A stretch of DNA of 54,253 nt from Pseudomonas yamanorum (lineage in GTDB: Bacteria > Pseudomonadota > Gammaproteobacteria > Pseudomonadales > Pseudomonadaceae), in the NCBI RefSeq assembly GCF_013386765.1, contig NZ_JACARE010000013.1, positions 1 through 54,253 of the forward strand. The letters are read 5' to 3'. This document shows positions 7,382 through 16,107 of the stretch, piece after piece; positions within the stretch are counted from its first letter, which is position 1; each line of letters opens with the position of its first letter. Both the position numbers and the translations under genes were made by a program. The notes beneath the pieces were generated by a model, which saw only the letters and a list, made by a program, of their open reading frames with translations, was not told the origin of the DNA and searched no databases.

Positions 7382-8542
7382 TCAAACGGCCCAGAACGCC
7401 GGTGCGCTGGCCAGTGCCGCCTTGATCAGTTGTACCGCCTGATCGATGTCCTGCTCGGTGGTAAACCGCCCGAGGCTCAAGCGAATGGTGCGACCCGCGC
7501 TGCGGGCATCGTGGCCCAGCGCCAGAAGCACATGGGATGGGGCATTGCTCGCCGAATTGCAGGCCGACGTGGCCGAGAACGCAATGCCCGCGCTCAAGGC
7601 GGCGGAGTTGAACTCGCCCTCGCTGAACGTCAGGCTCAAGGTGTGGGGAATGCGCTGGGTAAGGCTGCCATTGAGGCGCACCCCGGCAATCGTATTCAGT
7701 TGTTCCAGCAGGCGCTCGCGCAAGGCAACGATGGTCGCCTTTTCTTCTGCAAACGACGCTGCCGCTAACGCGAACGCTGTGCCCATGCCGGCGATCTGGT
7801 GAGTCGCCAGGGTGCCGGAACGCAAGCCGCCTTCATGGCCACCGCCGTGAATCTGCGCCAGCACTTTCTGCTGCGCACGCGGGCCGACGTACAGCGCGCC
7901 GATGCCCTTGGGGCCATAGAGTTTATGGGCGGAAAACGACATCAGGTCTACTGGCCATTCGGCCAGGTCAATCGCCACCTTGCCCGCGCCCTGCGCCGCA
8001 TCCACGTGAAACAACGCTCCATGCTCGCGCACGCGCGCGCCGATCGCCTGGATATCGTTGAGGGTGCCCAACTCGTTGTTCACCAACATCAGCGACACCA
8101 GGAAGGTGTCTTCACGCAACGCTTCGCTAACCGCCTCGACGCTGATCAACCCCTCGGCATCCGGCACCAGGTACGTCACGGCAACCCCGGCTTCCTGCAA
8201 CTGGCGAGCGGTGTCGAGCGTGGCCTTGTGTTCGATCTGGCTGGTGATGATGTGCCCACCGGCCACACCCCGCGCCTGGGCAACGCCCTTGATGGCGAGG
8301 TTGTTGGACTCGGTGGCACCGGAGGTCCAGACGATGCTTGCCGGCTCGGCGCCGACCAGTTCCGCCACTTGGCGCCGCGCCTGCTCAACCGTTTGCCGGG
8401 CCTGTTGGCCGAACGCATGGGAACTGGACGCAGGGTTACCGAAGTTGGCGTTGAAACCCAGGCACTCGACCATCACCTGGATGACCCGCTCATCCACCGG
8501 CGTGGTGGCGGCATAGTCGAAATACAGCGGACGTTTATTCAT
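7382..8542 (-). CDS. Cysteine desulfurase, IscS/NifS family paralogue
   Basis: The 386-residue PLP enzyme starts with YFDYAATTPVDERV and carries the PLP lysine in SAHKLYGPKG (about residue 208). The active-site cysteine is in SACNSAS (about residue 328), the position of the persulfide cysteine in E. coli IscS. It takes sulfur from cysteine for Fe-S clusters or thio-modification. There is no iscR, iscU, iscA, hscBA or fdx beside it, so this is a stand-alone paralogue rather than the main iscS. The loop reads NSASNAPSHVL instead of the usual TSASLEPSYVL, a modest divergence. Partner sulfur acceptor unknown. Confidence 0.9.
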   Translation of the reverse strand: MNKRPLYFDYAATTPVDERVIQVMVECLGFNANFGNPASSSHAFGQQARQTVEQARRQVAELVGAEPASIVWTSGATESNNLAIKGVAQARGVAGGHIITSQIEHKATLDTARQLQEAGVAVTYLVPDAEGLISVEAVSEALREDTFLVSLMLVNNELGTLNDIQAIGARVREHGALFHVDAAQGAGKVAIDLAEWPVDLMSFSAHKLYGPKGIGALYVGPRAQQKVLAQIHGGGHEGGLRSGTLATHQIAGMGTAFALAAASFAEEKATIVALRERLLEQLNTIAGVRLNGSLTQRIPHTLSLTFSEGEFNSAALSAGIAFSATSACNSASNAPSHVLLALGHDARSAGRTIRLSLGRFTTEQDIDQAVQLIKAALASAPAFWAV

Positions 8543-8710
8543 GACGTTAAAGACTCGCAGAGCATGTTCCCGAGAGCAGCGTCTCAGGGGCAGCGATCAG
8601 AAAGGAAGATGGTTTACCTGATCCCGTGCCGTTAAAGAAAGACCACTTTATTTAAAAGTGCGTAGGAACGCTCCTGAAATTCAGCTTAACAGGCTCCGGG
8701 AAACGGATGG

Positions 8711-8750
8711 CAAACAAAAAGCCCGAGGTTCCTGTAGGAAACCTCGGGCT
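8711..8750 (-). terminator. Rho-independent terminator of the small lipoprotein gene
   Basis: On the - strand a perfect 11-bp stem (arms 8740-8750 and 8720-8730, AGCCCGAGGTT and complement) is followed by a T-rich run (complement of CAAACAAAAA at 8711-8720). It begins 19 bases after the stop of the lipoprotein gene. Confidence 0.85.
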
Positions 8751-8769
8751 CATCGACCTGGCCACTGAC

Positions 8770-9039
8770 TCAGCTGGGGCGACCGTGCAGCGTTACACCG
8801 CGCTCGGCATTCATCTCGCCCTGACGGTCAAAACCAAAGCTTTTCTGTGGCTGGCCGGTCAGTTCGGCTTTCTTCTGTTGGTATTCATCAAACGACAGGC
8901 CTCGGCGGCTCAGGGCTTCCAGCGCCAGCTCCTTGCTTTCCTCAGCCGAGTAACCACGCAGTTCAGGCGACGACGGTGTCGCACAACCGGCAAGGACTGA
9001 GGTGACAAGCAATACGGAAATGGCGAGAAAACGGTTCAT
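8770..9039 (-). CDS. Small lipoprotein, unknown function
   Basis: The start chosen is the ATG at 9039 (MNRFLAISVLL...), because it gives a clean signal peptide with a lipobox (SVLAGC) and Cys19 as lipidation site; an upstream in-frame ATG at 9078 would add 13 residues that spoil it. The mature protein is about 71 residues, charged, with a SAEESKELALEALSRRGLSFDEYQQKKAEL stretch split between helices that resembles a SHOCT-like short helical motif. It is a single gene with its own terminator. Function unknown. Confidence 0.75.
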   Translation of the reverse strand: MNRFLAISVLLVTSVLAGCATPSSPELRGYSAEESKELALEALSRRGLSFDEYQQKKAELTGQPQKSFGFDRQGEMNAERGVTLHGRPS

Positions 9040-9436
9040 GGCGAAGGTCCTGCGAAACGGGTTGAAGTCAATGAGCACAGGCTACTCCCGCCCCTTCAAG
9101 GTGAAAAATCACGCGCCGTGATAGTCGCTATCAACCTTTGCGACGCTGGTGATAGCCGTACCATATATTCCATACAGGTCTATAAATATGGAAATACGTT
9201 CATTTACGGAATAAACACAACCCTCTATAAATGGCTTCAACGCTCACGCCACTGTTCGCCTGGCAACTGTTGCCCAGGCAACAGTCATTCAACAAAACAC
9301 CAGGCAGACAACACCGCCATTTTCCAACACCTGGCCCACAGCCCGCGCCAGTCAAGGGCTACGCAGCTTGGTACAGCTCTTGCTCAAGCCCCGCTACTGC
9401 TCTTGCCCTGAGCCACTGTTGAAAAAGGAACTGTTG
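9040..9436 (+). promoter_or_regulatory. msu operon control region with predicted sigma-70 promoter
   Basis: This gene-free stretch separates the lipoprotein gene from msuE. A plausible sigma-70 promoter is TTTACG (9203-9208), 17 bp, TATAAA (9226-9231). Directly upstream (about 9160-9202) is an A+T-rich tract with partly symmetric TATTCCATA and AATATGGAAATA elements. This is the sort of site CysB uses at sulfate-starvation promoters (family knowledge; binding not shown). If the promoter is right, the leader is about 200 nt long and contains the dyad at 9266-9285. Confidence 0.5.
9266..9285. promoter_or_regulatory. 20-bp perfect palindrome in the msuE leader
   Basis: ACTGTTGCC-CA-GGCAACAGT forms a perfect 9-bp dyad. 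It lies about 30-50 nt after the predicted msu transcription start, so it could be an operator or an mRNA hairpin. It has no T-tract and is not a usual terminator. Confidence 0.5.
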
Positions 9437-10000
9437 ATGACCCGTCCACTGAATGTCGTTGCCCTCTCCGGCGGAACCTGGCGCCCGTCCCGCACCCTGG
9501 TGTTGACCCAGGCGGTGCTGGCCGAACTGGCCAATCAATTGCCGATCCAGACCACCCTGATTGAATTGGGCGACATTGCCCGGCCGCTGGGCGGCGCACT
9601 GTCCCGCCAGGAACTGCCCGCCGACGTCGAAGCCCAACTGCAAGCCATCGAACAGGCCGACCTGCTGATCGTCGCCGCCCCGGTGTATCGCGGCTCCTAC
9701 CCTGGCCTGCTCAAGCACCTGTTCGACCTGGTGGACCTCAACGCCCTGATCAACACCCCGGTGTTGCTGGCGGCCACCGGCGGCAGCGAACGCCATGCGC
9801 TGGTACTCGATCACCAGTTGCGCCCGCTGTTCAGTTTCTTCCAGGCCTTGACCTTGCCGATTGGCGTGTACGCCACCGAGGCCGATTTCACCGATTACCA
9901 AATAACCAGTGAGCCCTTGAAGGCCCGCATTCGCCTTGCTGCAGAACGCGCCGCGCCGTTGTTTGCCGCGCATCCCACCTCTCTGCTGAAAATCGCTTAA
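9437..10000 (+). CDS. msuE: NAD(P)H-dependent FMN reductase of the methanesulfonate system
   Basis: The 187-residue flavodoxin-fold reductase has the flavin phosphate loop SGGTWRPSRT (11-20) and the PVYRGSYPGLLKHLFDL block (about 86-102) typical of SsuE/MsuE/SfnE proteins. It supplies FMNH2 to the two-component monooxygenases encoded next to it. The ATG at 9437 is preceded by AAAGGA; an earlier frame start at 9368 is rejected since the added residues have no family match. Ten bases separate it from msuD, so it heads the msuE-msuD-msuC-sfnR operon. SfnE is an equivalent name in sulfone-using strains. Confidence 0.85.
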   Translation: MTRPLNVVALSGGTWRPSRTLVLTQAVLAELANQLPIQTTLIELGDIARPLGGALSRQELPADVEAQLQAIEQADLLIVAAPVYRGSYPGLLKHLFDLVDLNALINTPVLLAATGGSERHALVLDHQLRPLFSFFQALTLPIGVYATEADFTDYQITSEPLKARIRLAAERAAPLFAAHPTSLLKIA

Positions 10001-10009
10001 GGATTTGTC

Positions 10010-11149
10010 ATGGATGTTTTCTGGTTTCTGCCTACACACGGTGACGGTCATTACCTGGGCACCACCCAGGGCGCTCGCCCGGTCACCCTCAACTATTTGA
10101 AACAAGTCGCCCAAGCCGCAGATAACCTCGGCTACCACGGCGTGCTGATCCCCACCGGCCGCTCCTGCGAAGACTCCTGGGTGATCGCCTCGGCGCTGGT
10201 CCCGCTGACCGAACGCCTGCGCTACCTGGTAGCGATTCGCCCGGGGATCATTTCGCCGACCGTCTCGGCCCGCATGGCCGCCACCCTTGACCGCCTGTCC
10301 GGTGGCCGCCTGTTGATCAACGTGGTGACCGGCGGCGACCCCGACGAAAACCGCGGCGACGGCAGCTTCCTCGATCACAGCGAACGCTACGAAGTAACTG
10401 ACGAATTCCTCAAGATCTGGCGCCGCGTGTTGCAGGGCGAATCGGTGGATTTCGAAGGCAAACACCTGCGTGTGCAGAACGCCAAGGCACTTTACCCACC
10501 GGTGCAGAAGCCGTATCCACCGCTGTACTTCGGCGGTTCCTCGGACGCTGCCCACGACCTCGCTGCCGAACAGGTAGACGTGTACCTGACCTGGGGCGAA
10601 CCACCGGCTGCCGTCGCGGAAAAACTCGCCGACGTGCGTGAACGCGCCGCGCGCCATGGCCGCACCGTCAAGTTCGGGATTCGCCTGCATGTGATCGTGC
10701 GCGAAACCGAAGAAGACGCCTGGAAAGCCGCCGCCAAACTGATCGAACACATCAGCGACGACACCATCGCCGCCGCGCAAAAATCCTTCTCGCGCTTCGA
10801 CTCCGAAGGCCAGCGGCGCATGGCCGCCCTGCACGACGGGCGTCGCGACAACCTGGAAATCGCCCCCAACCTGTGGGCCGGCGTTGGCCTGGTGCGAGGC
10901 GGCGCGGGCACGGCCCTGGTGGGCAACCCTCAGCAAGTCGCCGAGCGGATCAAGGAATACGCGGACCTGGGCATCGAAAGCTTCATCTTCTCCGGCTACC
11001 CGCACCTGGAAGAGGCGTATCGCTTTGCCGAGCTGGTGTTCCCGCTGCTGCCGGAGCCCTACGCGAGCCTGGCCGGGCGCGGCGTCACCAACCTCACCGG
11101 ACCGTTCGGCGAAATGATTGCCAACGACGTGCTGCCGGCAAAAGCCTGA
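10010..11149 (+). CDS. msuD: FMNH2-dependent alkanesulfonate monooxygenase
   Basis: The 379-residue protein belongs to the bacterial luciferase-like SsuD/MsuD family. It has the N-terminal [16 protein letters not shown], the [25 protein letters not shown] core, [15 protein letters not shown] and [18 protein letters not shown]. These enzymes split C-S bonds of sulfonates to sulfite and an aldehyde with FMNH2 and O2, giving sulfur under sulfate limitation. Placement between msuE and msuC favours MsuD (methanesulfonate) over SsuD, which normally sits with ssuABC transporter genes absent here. The exact chain length accepted cannot be told from sequence. Confidence 0.85.
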   Translation: MDVFWFLPTHGDGHYLGTTQGARPVTLNYLKQVAQAADNLGYHGVLIPTGRSCEDSWVIASALVPLTERLRYLVAIRPGIISPTVSARMAATLDRLSGGRLLINVVTGGDPDENRGDGSFLDHSERYEVTDEFLKIWRRVLQGESVDFEGKHLRVQNAKALYPPVQKPYPPLYFGGSSDAAHDLAAEQVDVYLTWGEPPAAVAEKLADVRERAARHGRTVKFGIRLHVIVRETEEDAWKAAAKLIEHISDDTIAAAQKSFSRFDSEGQRRMAALHDGRRDNLEIAPNLWAGVGLVRGGAGTALVGNPQQVAERIKEYADLGIESFIFSGYPHLEEAYRFAELVFPLLPEPYASLAGRGVTNLTGPFGEMIANDVLPAKA

Positions 11150-11170
11150 GCACGCTGAGATCTGCTGTAT

Positions 11171-11257
11171 GTGGGAGCGGGCTTGCTCGCGAAAGCGGTG
11201 TGTCAGTCACCGAATTTGTTTCTGGGCCAGCGCATTCGCGAGCAAGCCCGCTCCCAC
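11171..11257. repeat. REPIN (two inverted REPs) between msuD and msuC
   Basis: REP copies GTGGGAGCGGGCTTGCTCGC (from 11171) and its complement (ending 11257) face each other across about 43 bp. This is the P. fluorescens-type REP doublet with palindromic ends. It lies inside the msu operon, so it may form an intercistronic hairpin that changes mRNA stability between msuD and msuC. Confidence 0.9.
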
Positions 11258-11297
11258 ATTTGGGCTTTATTGCCAAACAGACATTGAGGAACACCGC

Positions 11298-12485
11298 GTG
11301 ACAGCCAAACCCAACAGCGTCCTGCCCTCACCGTTGCAGACCGCCAAACTGCTGGCCGCCGAATTCGCCCTCACCGCCGTCGAACGCGACGAACGTGGCG
11401 GCACCCCCAAGACCGAACGCGACGCCCTGCGCCAGAGCGGCCTGCTGGCGCTGAGCATTCCCACCCAATACGGCGGCCTCGGCGCCCGCTGGAGCGAGAC
11501 CCTGGAGATCGTGCGCGAATTCGCCAAGGTCGACAGCTCCATCGCCCACGTCTTCGGTTTTCATCACCTGATGCTCGCCACCGTACGGCTGTTCTCCCGC
11601 CCGGAGCAATGGCAACCCTGGTACGAACAAACCGCACGCAAAAACTGGTTCTGGGGCAACGCCCTCAACCCGCTGGACACGCGCACGGTGGTCAAGGCCT
11701 TCGGCGGCTGGCGGGAATTTTCCGGCAAAAAGAGTTTTTGCTCCGGCGCCAGCGATTCGGAAATGCTGATCGCCTCGGCCGTGGATGAAAGCGCCGGCGG
11801 CAAACTGCTGATCGCCGCAATCCCCAGCGGGCGCAGCGGCATCACCTTGCACAACGACTGGAATAACATCGGCCAGCGCCAGACCGACAGCGGCAGCGCC
11901 TCCTTCGAACGGGTACGTGTGGAAGAGTCGGAACTGCTCCTGGACCCCGGCCCGCTGAGCACACCCTTCGCCTGCCTGCGCCCGCTGATCGCGCAACTGA
12001 CCTTCACCCACATGTTCCTCGGCATCGCCGAAGGCGCCTTTGCCGAAGCCCGCCATTACACCCTGACCGAAACCCGGCCGTGGCATAAATCCACGGTGCA
12101 GGACATTCGCCAGGACCCTTACGTACTCAACCACTACGGCGAATTCTGGGTCGCGCTGGAAGGCGTGCGCCTGCTGGTGGAGCGTGCCGCCGAACTGCTG
12201 GACCAGGCCTGGGCCAAAGGCCCGAGCCTCAGCGAAAGCGAGCGCGGCGAACTGGCCATCGCCATCGCCACGGCCAAGGTTGCTGCCACCCGCAACGGCC
12301 TGGAACTGTGCAGCCGCCTGTTCGAAGTCACCGGCGCGCGCTCCACCCACGCCTCCCTGCGCCTGGACCGGCACTGGCGCAACCTGCGCACGCAGACCCT
12401 GCACGACCCGGTGGACTACAAACTCCACGAACTGGGGGACTGGGCGTTGAACCAGTCCCTGCCGATTCCCACGTTCTACTCCTAG
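11298..12485 (+). CDS. msuC: FMNH2-dependent monooxygenase of acyl-CoA dehydrogenase fold (methanesulfinate/sulfonate)
   Basis: The GTG at 11298 is taken as start because TGAGGA lies just before it and the coding similarity begins there; the long upstream frame runs through the REPIN. The resulting 395-residue protein has the acyl-CoA dehydrogenase fold (N-terminal helical domain, [16 protein letters not shown] near residue 50, C-terminal helices ending ...[21 protein letters not shown]) seen in DszC, SfnB and MsuC/SfnC. MsuC is known as an FMNH2-dependent methanesulfinate monooxygenase acting with MsuD and MsuE. A 11-bp gap leads to sfnR. SfnC is an alternative name. Confidence 0.85.
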   Translation: MTAKPNSVLPSPLQTAKLLAAEFALTAVERDERGGTPKTERDALRQSGLLALSIPTQYGGLGARWSETLEIVREFAKVDSSIAHVFGFHHLMLATVRLFSRPEQWQPWYEQTARKNWFWGNALNPLDTRTVVKAFGGWREFSGKKSFCSGASDSEMLIASAVDESAGGKLLIAAIPSGRSGITLHNDWNNIGQRQTDSGSASFERVRVEESELLLDPGPLSTPFACLRPLIAQLTFTHMFLGIAEGAFAEARHYTLTETRPWHKSTVQDIRQDPYVLNHYGEFWVALEGVRLLVERAAELLDQAWAKGPSLSESERGELAIAIATAKVAATRNGLELCSRLFEVTGARSTHASLRLDRHWRNLRTQTLHDPVDYKLHELGDWALNQSLPIPTFYS

Positions 12486-12496
12486 AAGAGGTGCCC

Positions 12497-13600
12497 ATGC
12501 AGCTTTTAACCTTACCGCCCTCGCCCGCTCTTGCGACCTCGATCCGCGCCACGGCCCAGGTCTTCGAAGACCCCAAATCCCAGGCGCTGCTGGCGCACAT
12601 CCAGCAAGTCGCGCCGAGCGAAGCCAGCGTACTGATCATCGGCGAAACCGGCACCGGTAAAGAGCTGGTGGCGCGCCATATCCACAACCTCAGCGCGCGG
12701 CGCAACCGGCCGTTCGTGGCGGTGAACTGCGGCGCGTTTTCCGAATCCCTGGTGGAGGCCGAGCTGTTCGGCCATGAAAAAGGCGCCTTCACCGGCGCCC
12801 TCAGCGCCAAGGCTGGCTGGTTCGAAGAGGCGGACGGCGGCACCCTGTTCCTCGATGAAATCGGCGACTTGCCGATGGCGATTCAGGTCAAGCTGCTGCG
12901 TGTCCTGCAAGAGCGCGAAGTGGTGCGCCTGGGCTCACGCAAAAGCATTCCCATCGACGTGCGGGTGTTGGCCGCCACCAACGTTCAGTTGGAAAAAGCC
13001 ATCAACGCCGGGCATTTCCGCGAGGACCTGTACTACCGCCTCGACGTGGTCAGCCTGGAGTTGAGCCCGCTGCGGGACCGCCCCGGTGACATCCTGCCGT
13101 TGACCCGGCACTTCATCGAAGCCTACAGCCAGCGCCTGGGTTACGGCCCGATCACCATCAGCCGCGAGGCCGAGCAGAAACTCAAAAGCTACAGCTGGCC
13201 GGGCAACATCCGCGAGCTGGAAAACGTGATCCACCACACCCTGCTGATCTGCCGCAACGGCGTGATCGAGCGCGACGACCTGCGCCTGTCGAACATGCGC
13301 ATCGAGCGTCAGGACGACAACCAGCACGGCATCGACAACAGCGCCGAAGCCTTGCTGGAACGGGCTTTTCAAAAACTCTTCGAAGAGCAGGCCGGCGCCC
13401 TGCATGAAAAGGTCGAGGATGCGCTGCTGCGTGCCGCCTACCGCTTCAGCCATTACAACCAGGTGCACACCGCCAACCTGCTGGGCCTGAGCCGCAACGT
13501 GACGCGAACCCGTTTGATCAAGATCGGTGAACTGGCGGTAAACAAGCGACGCCCCGGCGAGAACGTACAGGGCGAGCGCATGCTGCACCTGTCAATTTAG
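12497..13600 (+). CDS. sfnR: Sigma-54-dependent activator of sulfone/sulfonate genes
   Basis: The 367-residue protein has an AAA+ domain with Walker A GETGTGKE (50-57), the sigma-54-contacting GAFTGA loop (96-101) and Walker [10 protein letters not shown] (115-123), then a Fis-type helix-turn-helix near the C-terminus ([19 protein letters not shown]). It has almost no N-terminal receiver or sensor domain, as in SfnR, which is controlled by its own level of synthesis. Being last in the msu operon it should be made when the operon is induced by sulfur limitation. A good sigma-54 promoter ahead of the nearby sfnB operon (17367-17382) is a likely target. Its stop overlaps the convergent gene by 9 bp. 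Confidence 0.88.
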   Translation: MQLLTLPPSPALATSIRATAQVFEDPKSQALLAHIQQVAPSEASVLIIGETGTGKELVARHIHNLSARRNRPFVAVNCGAFSESLVEAELFGHEKGAFTGALSAKAGWFEEADGGTLFLDEIGDLPMAIQVKLLRVLQEREVVRLGSRKSIPIDVRVLAATNVQLEKAINAGHFREDLYYRLDVVSLELSPLRDRPGDILPLTRHFIEAYSQRLGYGPITISREAEQKLKSYSWPGNIRELENVIHHTLLICRNGVIERDDLRLSNMRIERQDDNQHGIDNSAEALLERAFQKLFEEQAGALHEKVEDALLRAAYRFSHYNQVHTANLLGLSRNVTRTRLIKIGELAVNKRRPGENVQGERMLHLSI

Positions 13601-13954
13601 GCGGCAGTGCAAGGCGTTGTCATGGCTGCGCTCGATGCTGCGCAGCACCTGGAACGAACCGAAGGTGACTGCCGTGGCCTGGTGGGCGCGGATCAGCGTC
13701 CAGAAATCTTCCTCACCGTGCTCAAAACACTTGAAGGCCGCCTCCCCGTCTTCGCGGGAGCGCCATTGCAGGTAGCTGAGCACCCGGCGTCCATCATCGC
13801 TGACCTGCACGCTGGCATTGATAAAGCCGCCATGGCCTTGGGCCAGACGCTCGCTTTGGGATGACAGGGCCGCCACCAAAGCCGATTGCTGCTGCGGTTC
13901 GATCTGGAACTCGACCATCTGGGTAAAACTCAGACGCTTCTCTGATACCTGCAT
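13592..13954 (-). CDS. Antibiotic biosynthesis monooxygenase (ABM)-domain protein, SoxR target
   Basis: The 120-residue protein has the dimeric alpha+beta-barrel ABM fold pattern (FTQMVEFQIEPQQQSALVAAL... VLSYLQWRSREDGEAAFK...). The ATG at 13954 is favoured because GAGGGGA sits at proper distance; an ATG two codons earlier (13960) is too close. In P. aeruginosa soxR is likewise divergent from a small monooxygenase-like gene of the SoxR regulon, so this is probably its counterpart (family knowledge). It may act on redox-active quinones or phenazine-like compounds, but the reaction is unknown. The promoter ahead of it overlaps a SoxR box. Confidence 0.8.
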   Translation of the reverse strand: MQVSEKRLSFTQMVEFQIEPQQQSALVAALSSQSERLAQGHGGFINASVQVSDDGRRVLSYLQWRSREDGEAAFKCFEHGEEDFWTLIRAHQATAVTFGSFQVLRSIERSHDNALHCRLN

Positions 13955-14003
13955 GAACATTCCCCTCTCACTGTAGGCACAATCTTGCGATTCGATGCCA
14001 CGC

Positions 14004-14034
14004 AGGGTAAAACCTCTAGTTAAGTCAAGGTCAA
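14004..14034 (-). promoter_or_regulatory. SoxR box within a 19-bp-spacer promoter
   Basis: The 18-bp near-palindrome CCTCTAGTTAAGTCAAGG (14013-14030) matches the SoxR consensus CCTCAAGTTAACTTGAGG at most positions. On the - strand TTGACC (14034-14029) and TACCCT (14009-14004) are separated by exactly 19 bp, the stretched spacer typical of MerR-family activated promoters, with the box inside the spacer. It should drive the ABM gene when the SoxR cluster is oxidised. Confidence 0.85.
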
Positions 14035-14044
14035 GGGCTTTTTC

Positions 14045-14494
14045 ATGGTCACCAAAGAACTTACCGTCGGCCAACTGGCGGCCCGTAGCGGCGTGGCAGT
14101 CACCGCGCTGCACTTCTATGAAACCAAGGGGTTGATCAAGAGCAACCGCAACGCCGGCAATCAACGGCGCTACCCGCGGGACGTGTTGCGCCGGGTGGTG
14201 GTGATCAAGATTGCCCAGCGTTTGGGCATTCCCCTGGCGACGATCCATGAGGCGCTGCAAACCCTGCCCGATGGTCGCACGCCTAACGCGGCCGACTGGG
14301 AGCGACTGTCTGCGCTATGGCGTGAAGACCTGGACCAGCGCATCGACAAGCTGATGCTGCTGCGGGACAAACTCAGTGGCTGCATTGGCTGCGGATGTTT
14401 GTCGCTGCAGGCGTGCCCGCTGCGCAATCACGACGACGTACTCGGTGAGCGCGGGCCCGGGGCACAACTCTTGGAGCCCACCCCTGATCCCTGA
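14045..14494 (+). CDS. soxR: Redox-sensing MerR-family activator SoxR
   Basis: The 149-residue protein has a MerR helix-turn-helix ([26 protein letters not shown], in residues 6-31), a dimerisation helix, and the SoxR [2Fe-2S] ligand set C113-x2-C116-x-C118-x5-C124 followed by PLRN. It senses redox-cycling compounds through the cluster. In Pseudomonas, SoxR controls a few genes for pumps and monooxygenases rather than a soxS gene, and none is present here. It is divergent from the ABM gene, sharing the SoxR box. Confidence 0.96.
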   Translation: MVTKELTVGQLAARSGVAVTALHFYETKGLIKSNRNAGNQRRYPRDVLRRVVVIKIAQRLGIPLATIHEALQTLPDGRTPNAADWERLSALWREDLDQRIDKLMLLRDKLSGCIGCGCLSLQACPLRNHDDVLGERGPGAQLLEPTPDP

Positions 14495-14512
14495 TGTGTG
14501 AACCCACTCAAT

Positions 14513-14598
14513 GTGGGAGCTGGCTTGCCTGCGATGCAAGCACCTCGGTTTTTCTGGCAAACCGCAGTGATGCTATCGCGGGCAAGCCCGGCTCCCAC
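14513..14598. repeat. REPIN between convergent soxR and metQ-like genes
   Basis: A REP beginning GTGGGAGCTGGCTTGCCTGC (from 14513) pairs with an inverted partner ending GGCTCCCAC at 14598. It belongs to the CTGGC..GCC(T/G)GCG subtype, different from the copy in the msu operon. It may also stop convergent transcription. Confidence 0.88.
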
Positions 14599-14632
14599 AA
14601 AAGCCAGCGCCCACCTTAGATCGGTCTGGGTC

Positions 14633-15403
14633 TTAGAAACCCGGGGCAATCTGCCCTTTGTAGCGGGTCAGGATGAACTGGCGTACTTCATCGGAATTCA
14701 ACGCCTTGGCCAGCTTCTGGATGCCCGGGTCGTTGATGTTGTCCGGGCGCGCTACCAGGTACTCGACGTACAGGCTCTTGCCCTTCTCGACGATCAACGC
14801 ACTGTTGGTATCGATCCCCGCTTCCAGGGCGTAGTTGGCGAACACGAATGCCAGGTCCACCTGGCTCACCGAGCGGGCCAGCAATGCACCTTCCAGTTCA
14901 CGAATTTTCAGGTGCTTGGGGTTTTCGACGATATCCCGCGGGGTGGCCAGGGTGTTGCTCGGGTCCTTGAGCTTGATCAGGCCGGCTTCATCCAACAGCA
15001 CCAGCGCGCGTCCGGTGTTGACCGGGTCGTTGGGGATCGACACCGTGGCGCCGTCTTTCAACTCCGAGATATTTTTGATCTTGGTCGAATAAGCGCCGAA
15101 CGGCTCGATGTGCACGCCCACTACCGGCACCAGATTGGTGTGCCGGGTCTTGTTGTAGTCATCCAGGAACGGCCGGTACTGGTAGTAGTTGGCGTCGATA
15201 TTCTTCAGCGCCAGTTGTTGGTTGGGCTGGATGAAATCGGTGAAGACCTTGATTTGCAAGTCCACGCCTTCCTTGGCCAGCACCGGTTTGACGAATTCGA
15301 GGATCTCCGCATGCGGCACGGGCGTGGCCCCCACCACCAACGTCTCGTTGGCGACGGCATTCAGGGAGAAGACAGCAGCCAAAATGGCCAGGGATTTTTT
15401 CAT
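14633..15403 (-). CDS. NlpA/MetQ-family ABC substrate-binding protein
   Basis: The start at 15403 (MKKSLAILAAVFSLNAVAN) gives a 256-residue protein with a signal peptide cut after about residue 19; there is no lipobox, so it is probably soluble in the periplasm. The body matches the MetQ/NlpA family: VGATPVPHAEILEFVKP, FTDFIQPNQQLALKNIDANYYQYRPFLDDYN and IPNDPVNTGRALVLLDEAGLI. Family members bind D/L-methionine or related sulfur compounds. The operon is sfnB-permease-binding protein. Since it sits with sulfur-starvation genes, an organosulfur ligand is likely (inference). The matching ATPase gene is missing from this locus. Confidence 0.87.
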   Translation of the reverse strand: MKKSLAILAAVFSLNAVANETLVVGATPVPHAEILEFVKPVLAKEGVDLQIKVFTDFIQPNQQLALKNIDANYYQYRPFLDDYNKTRHTNLVPVVGVHIEPFGAYSTKIKNISELKDGATVSIPNDPVNTGRALVLLDEAGLIKLKDPSNTLATPRDIVENPKHLKIRELEGALLARSVSQVDLAFVFANYALEAGIDTNSALIVEKGKSLYVEYLVARPDNINDPGIQKLAKALNSDEVRQFILTRYKGQIAPGF

Positions 15404-15438
15404 GATTGCTCCGAAAGCAGTGGTTCTAGGAATAGGTT

Positions 15439-16104
15439 TCAACGGCGGCTGTAACGCGCCACCAGACGGTCGCCGGTCATCTGCAGGGCCTGCACCAGCA
15501 CCAACAGCAGCAACACGGTGACCACCATCACGTCGGTCTGGAACCGCTGATAGCCGTAGCGGATGGCCAGGTCGCCCAGGCCACCGCCGCCAATCACCCC
15601 GGCCATGGCGGTGTAGTCCACCAGCACAATCGCGGTGACGGTGACCGCCGCCAGCAGGCCGCCCCGGGCTTCCGGCAACAGCGTGTGGCGGATCACCTGC
15701 CAGGTGCTGGCGCCCATGGATTGGGTGGCTTCCACCACGCCACGGTCGACTTCACGCAAGGCGGTCTCCACCAGCCGCGCGAAGAACGGCGTACAGCCCA
15801 CCACCAACGGCGGGATCGTGCCGGGCACGCCCAATGAGGTGCCCACCAGCAAGGTGGTCACCGGGATCAGCACAATCAGCAGGATGATGAACGGCAGCGA
15901 ACGCAGCACGTTCACCACCACCGACAGCGCTCGGTACACCAGCAGGGTTTCGTGCAACTGGCGCTTGCCGGTGAGGAACAACACCACCCCCAGCGGCAAC
16001 CCCAGCAGCACGGTAAAACCCAGGGCGGCGCTGAGCATGCTCAGGGTTTCCAGGCAGGCCTGGCCGATGTCGGCCCAATAGATGTGTTTAAACAGCTCGG
16101 CCAT
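15439..16104 (-). CDS. MetI-family ABC transporter permease
   Basis: The 221-residue protein has about five to six membrane spans and the MetI-type pattern: ETLSMLSAALGFTVLLGLPLG, LRSLPFIILLIVLIP, and the EAA loop region EVDRGVVEATQSMGASTWQVIRHTLLPEA that contacts the ATPase. It starts 3 bases after the sfnB stop and ends 35 bp before the binding-protein gene. The intact EAA loop shows it should still bind an ATPase, which must be supplied from elsewhere. It probably imports an organosulfur compound with the next gene product. Confidence 0.88.
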   Translation of the reverse strand: MAELFKHIYWADIGQACLETLSMLSAALGFTVLLGLPLGVVLFLTGKRQLHETLLVYRALSVVVNVLRSLPFIILLIVLIPVTTLLVGTSLGVPGTIPPLVVGCTPFFARLVETALREVDRGVVEATQSMGASTWQVIRHTLLPEARGGLLAAVTVTAIVLVDYTAMAGVIGGGGLGDLAIRYGYQRFQTDVMVVTVLLLLVLVQALQMTGDRLVARYSRR

Positions 16105-16107
16105 GGT

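Noticed and set aside
9332..9347. GG-N10-GC pattern before msuE that could be a sigma-54 promoter
   Set aside because: The -12 half lacks the TGC core (it reads CGC) and the -24 half is TGGCCC; the sigma-70 promoter at 9203-9231 is better.
11118..11297. 60-codon N-terminal extension of MsuC
   Set aside because: It translates the msuD end and the REPIN; a GTG at 11298 with a good ribosome binding site gives the normal protein.
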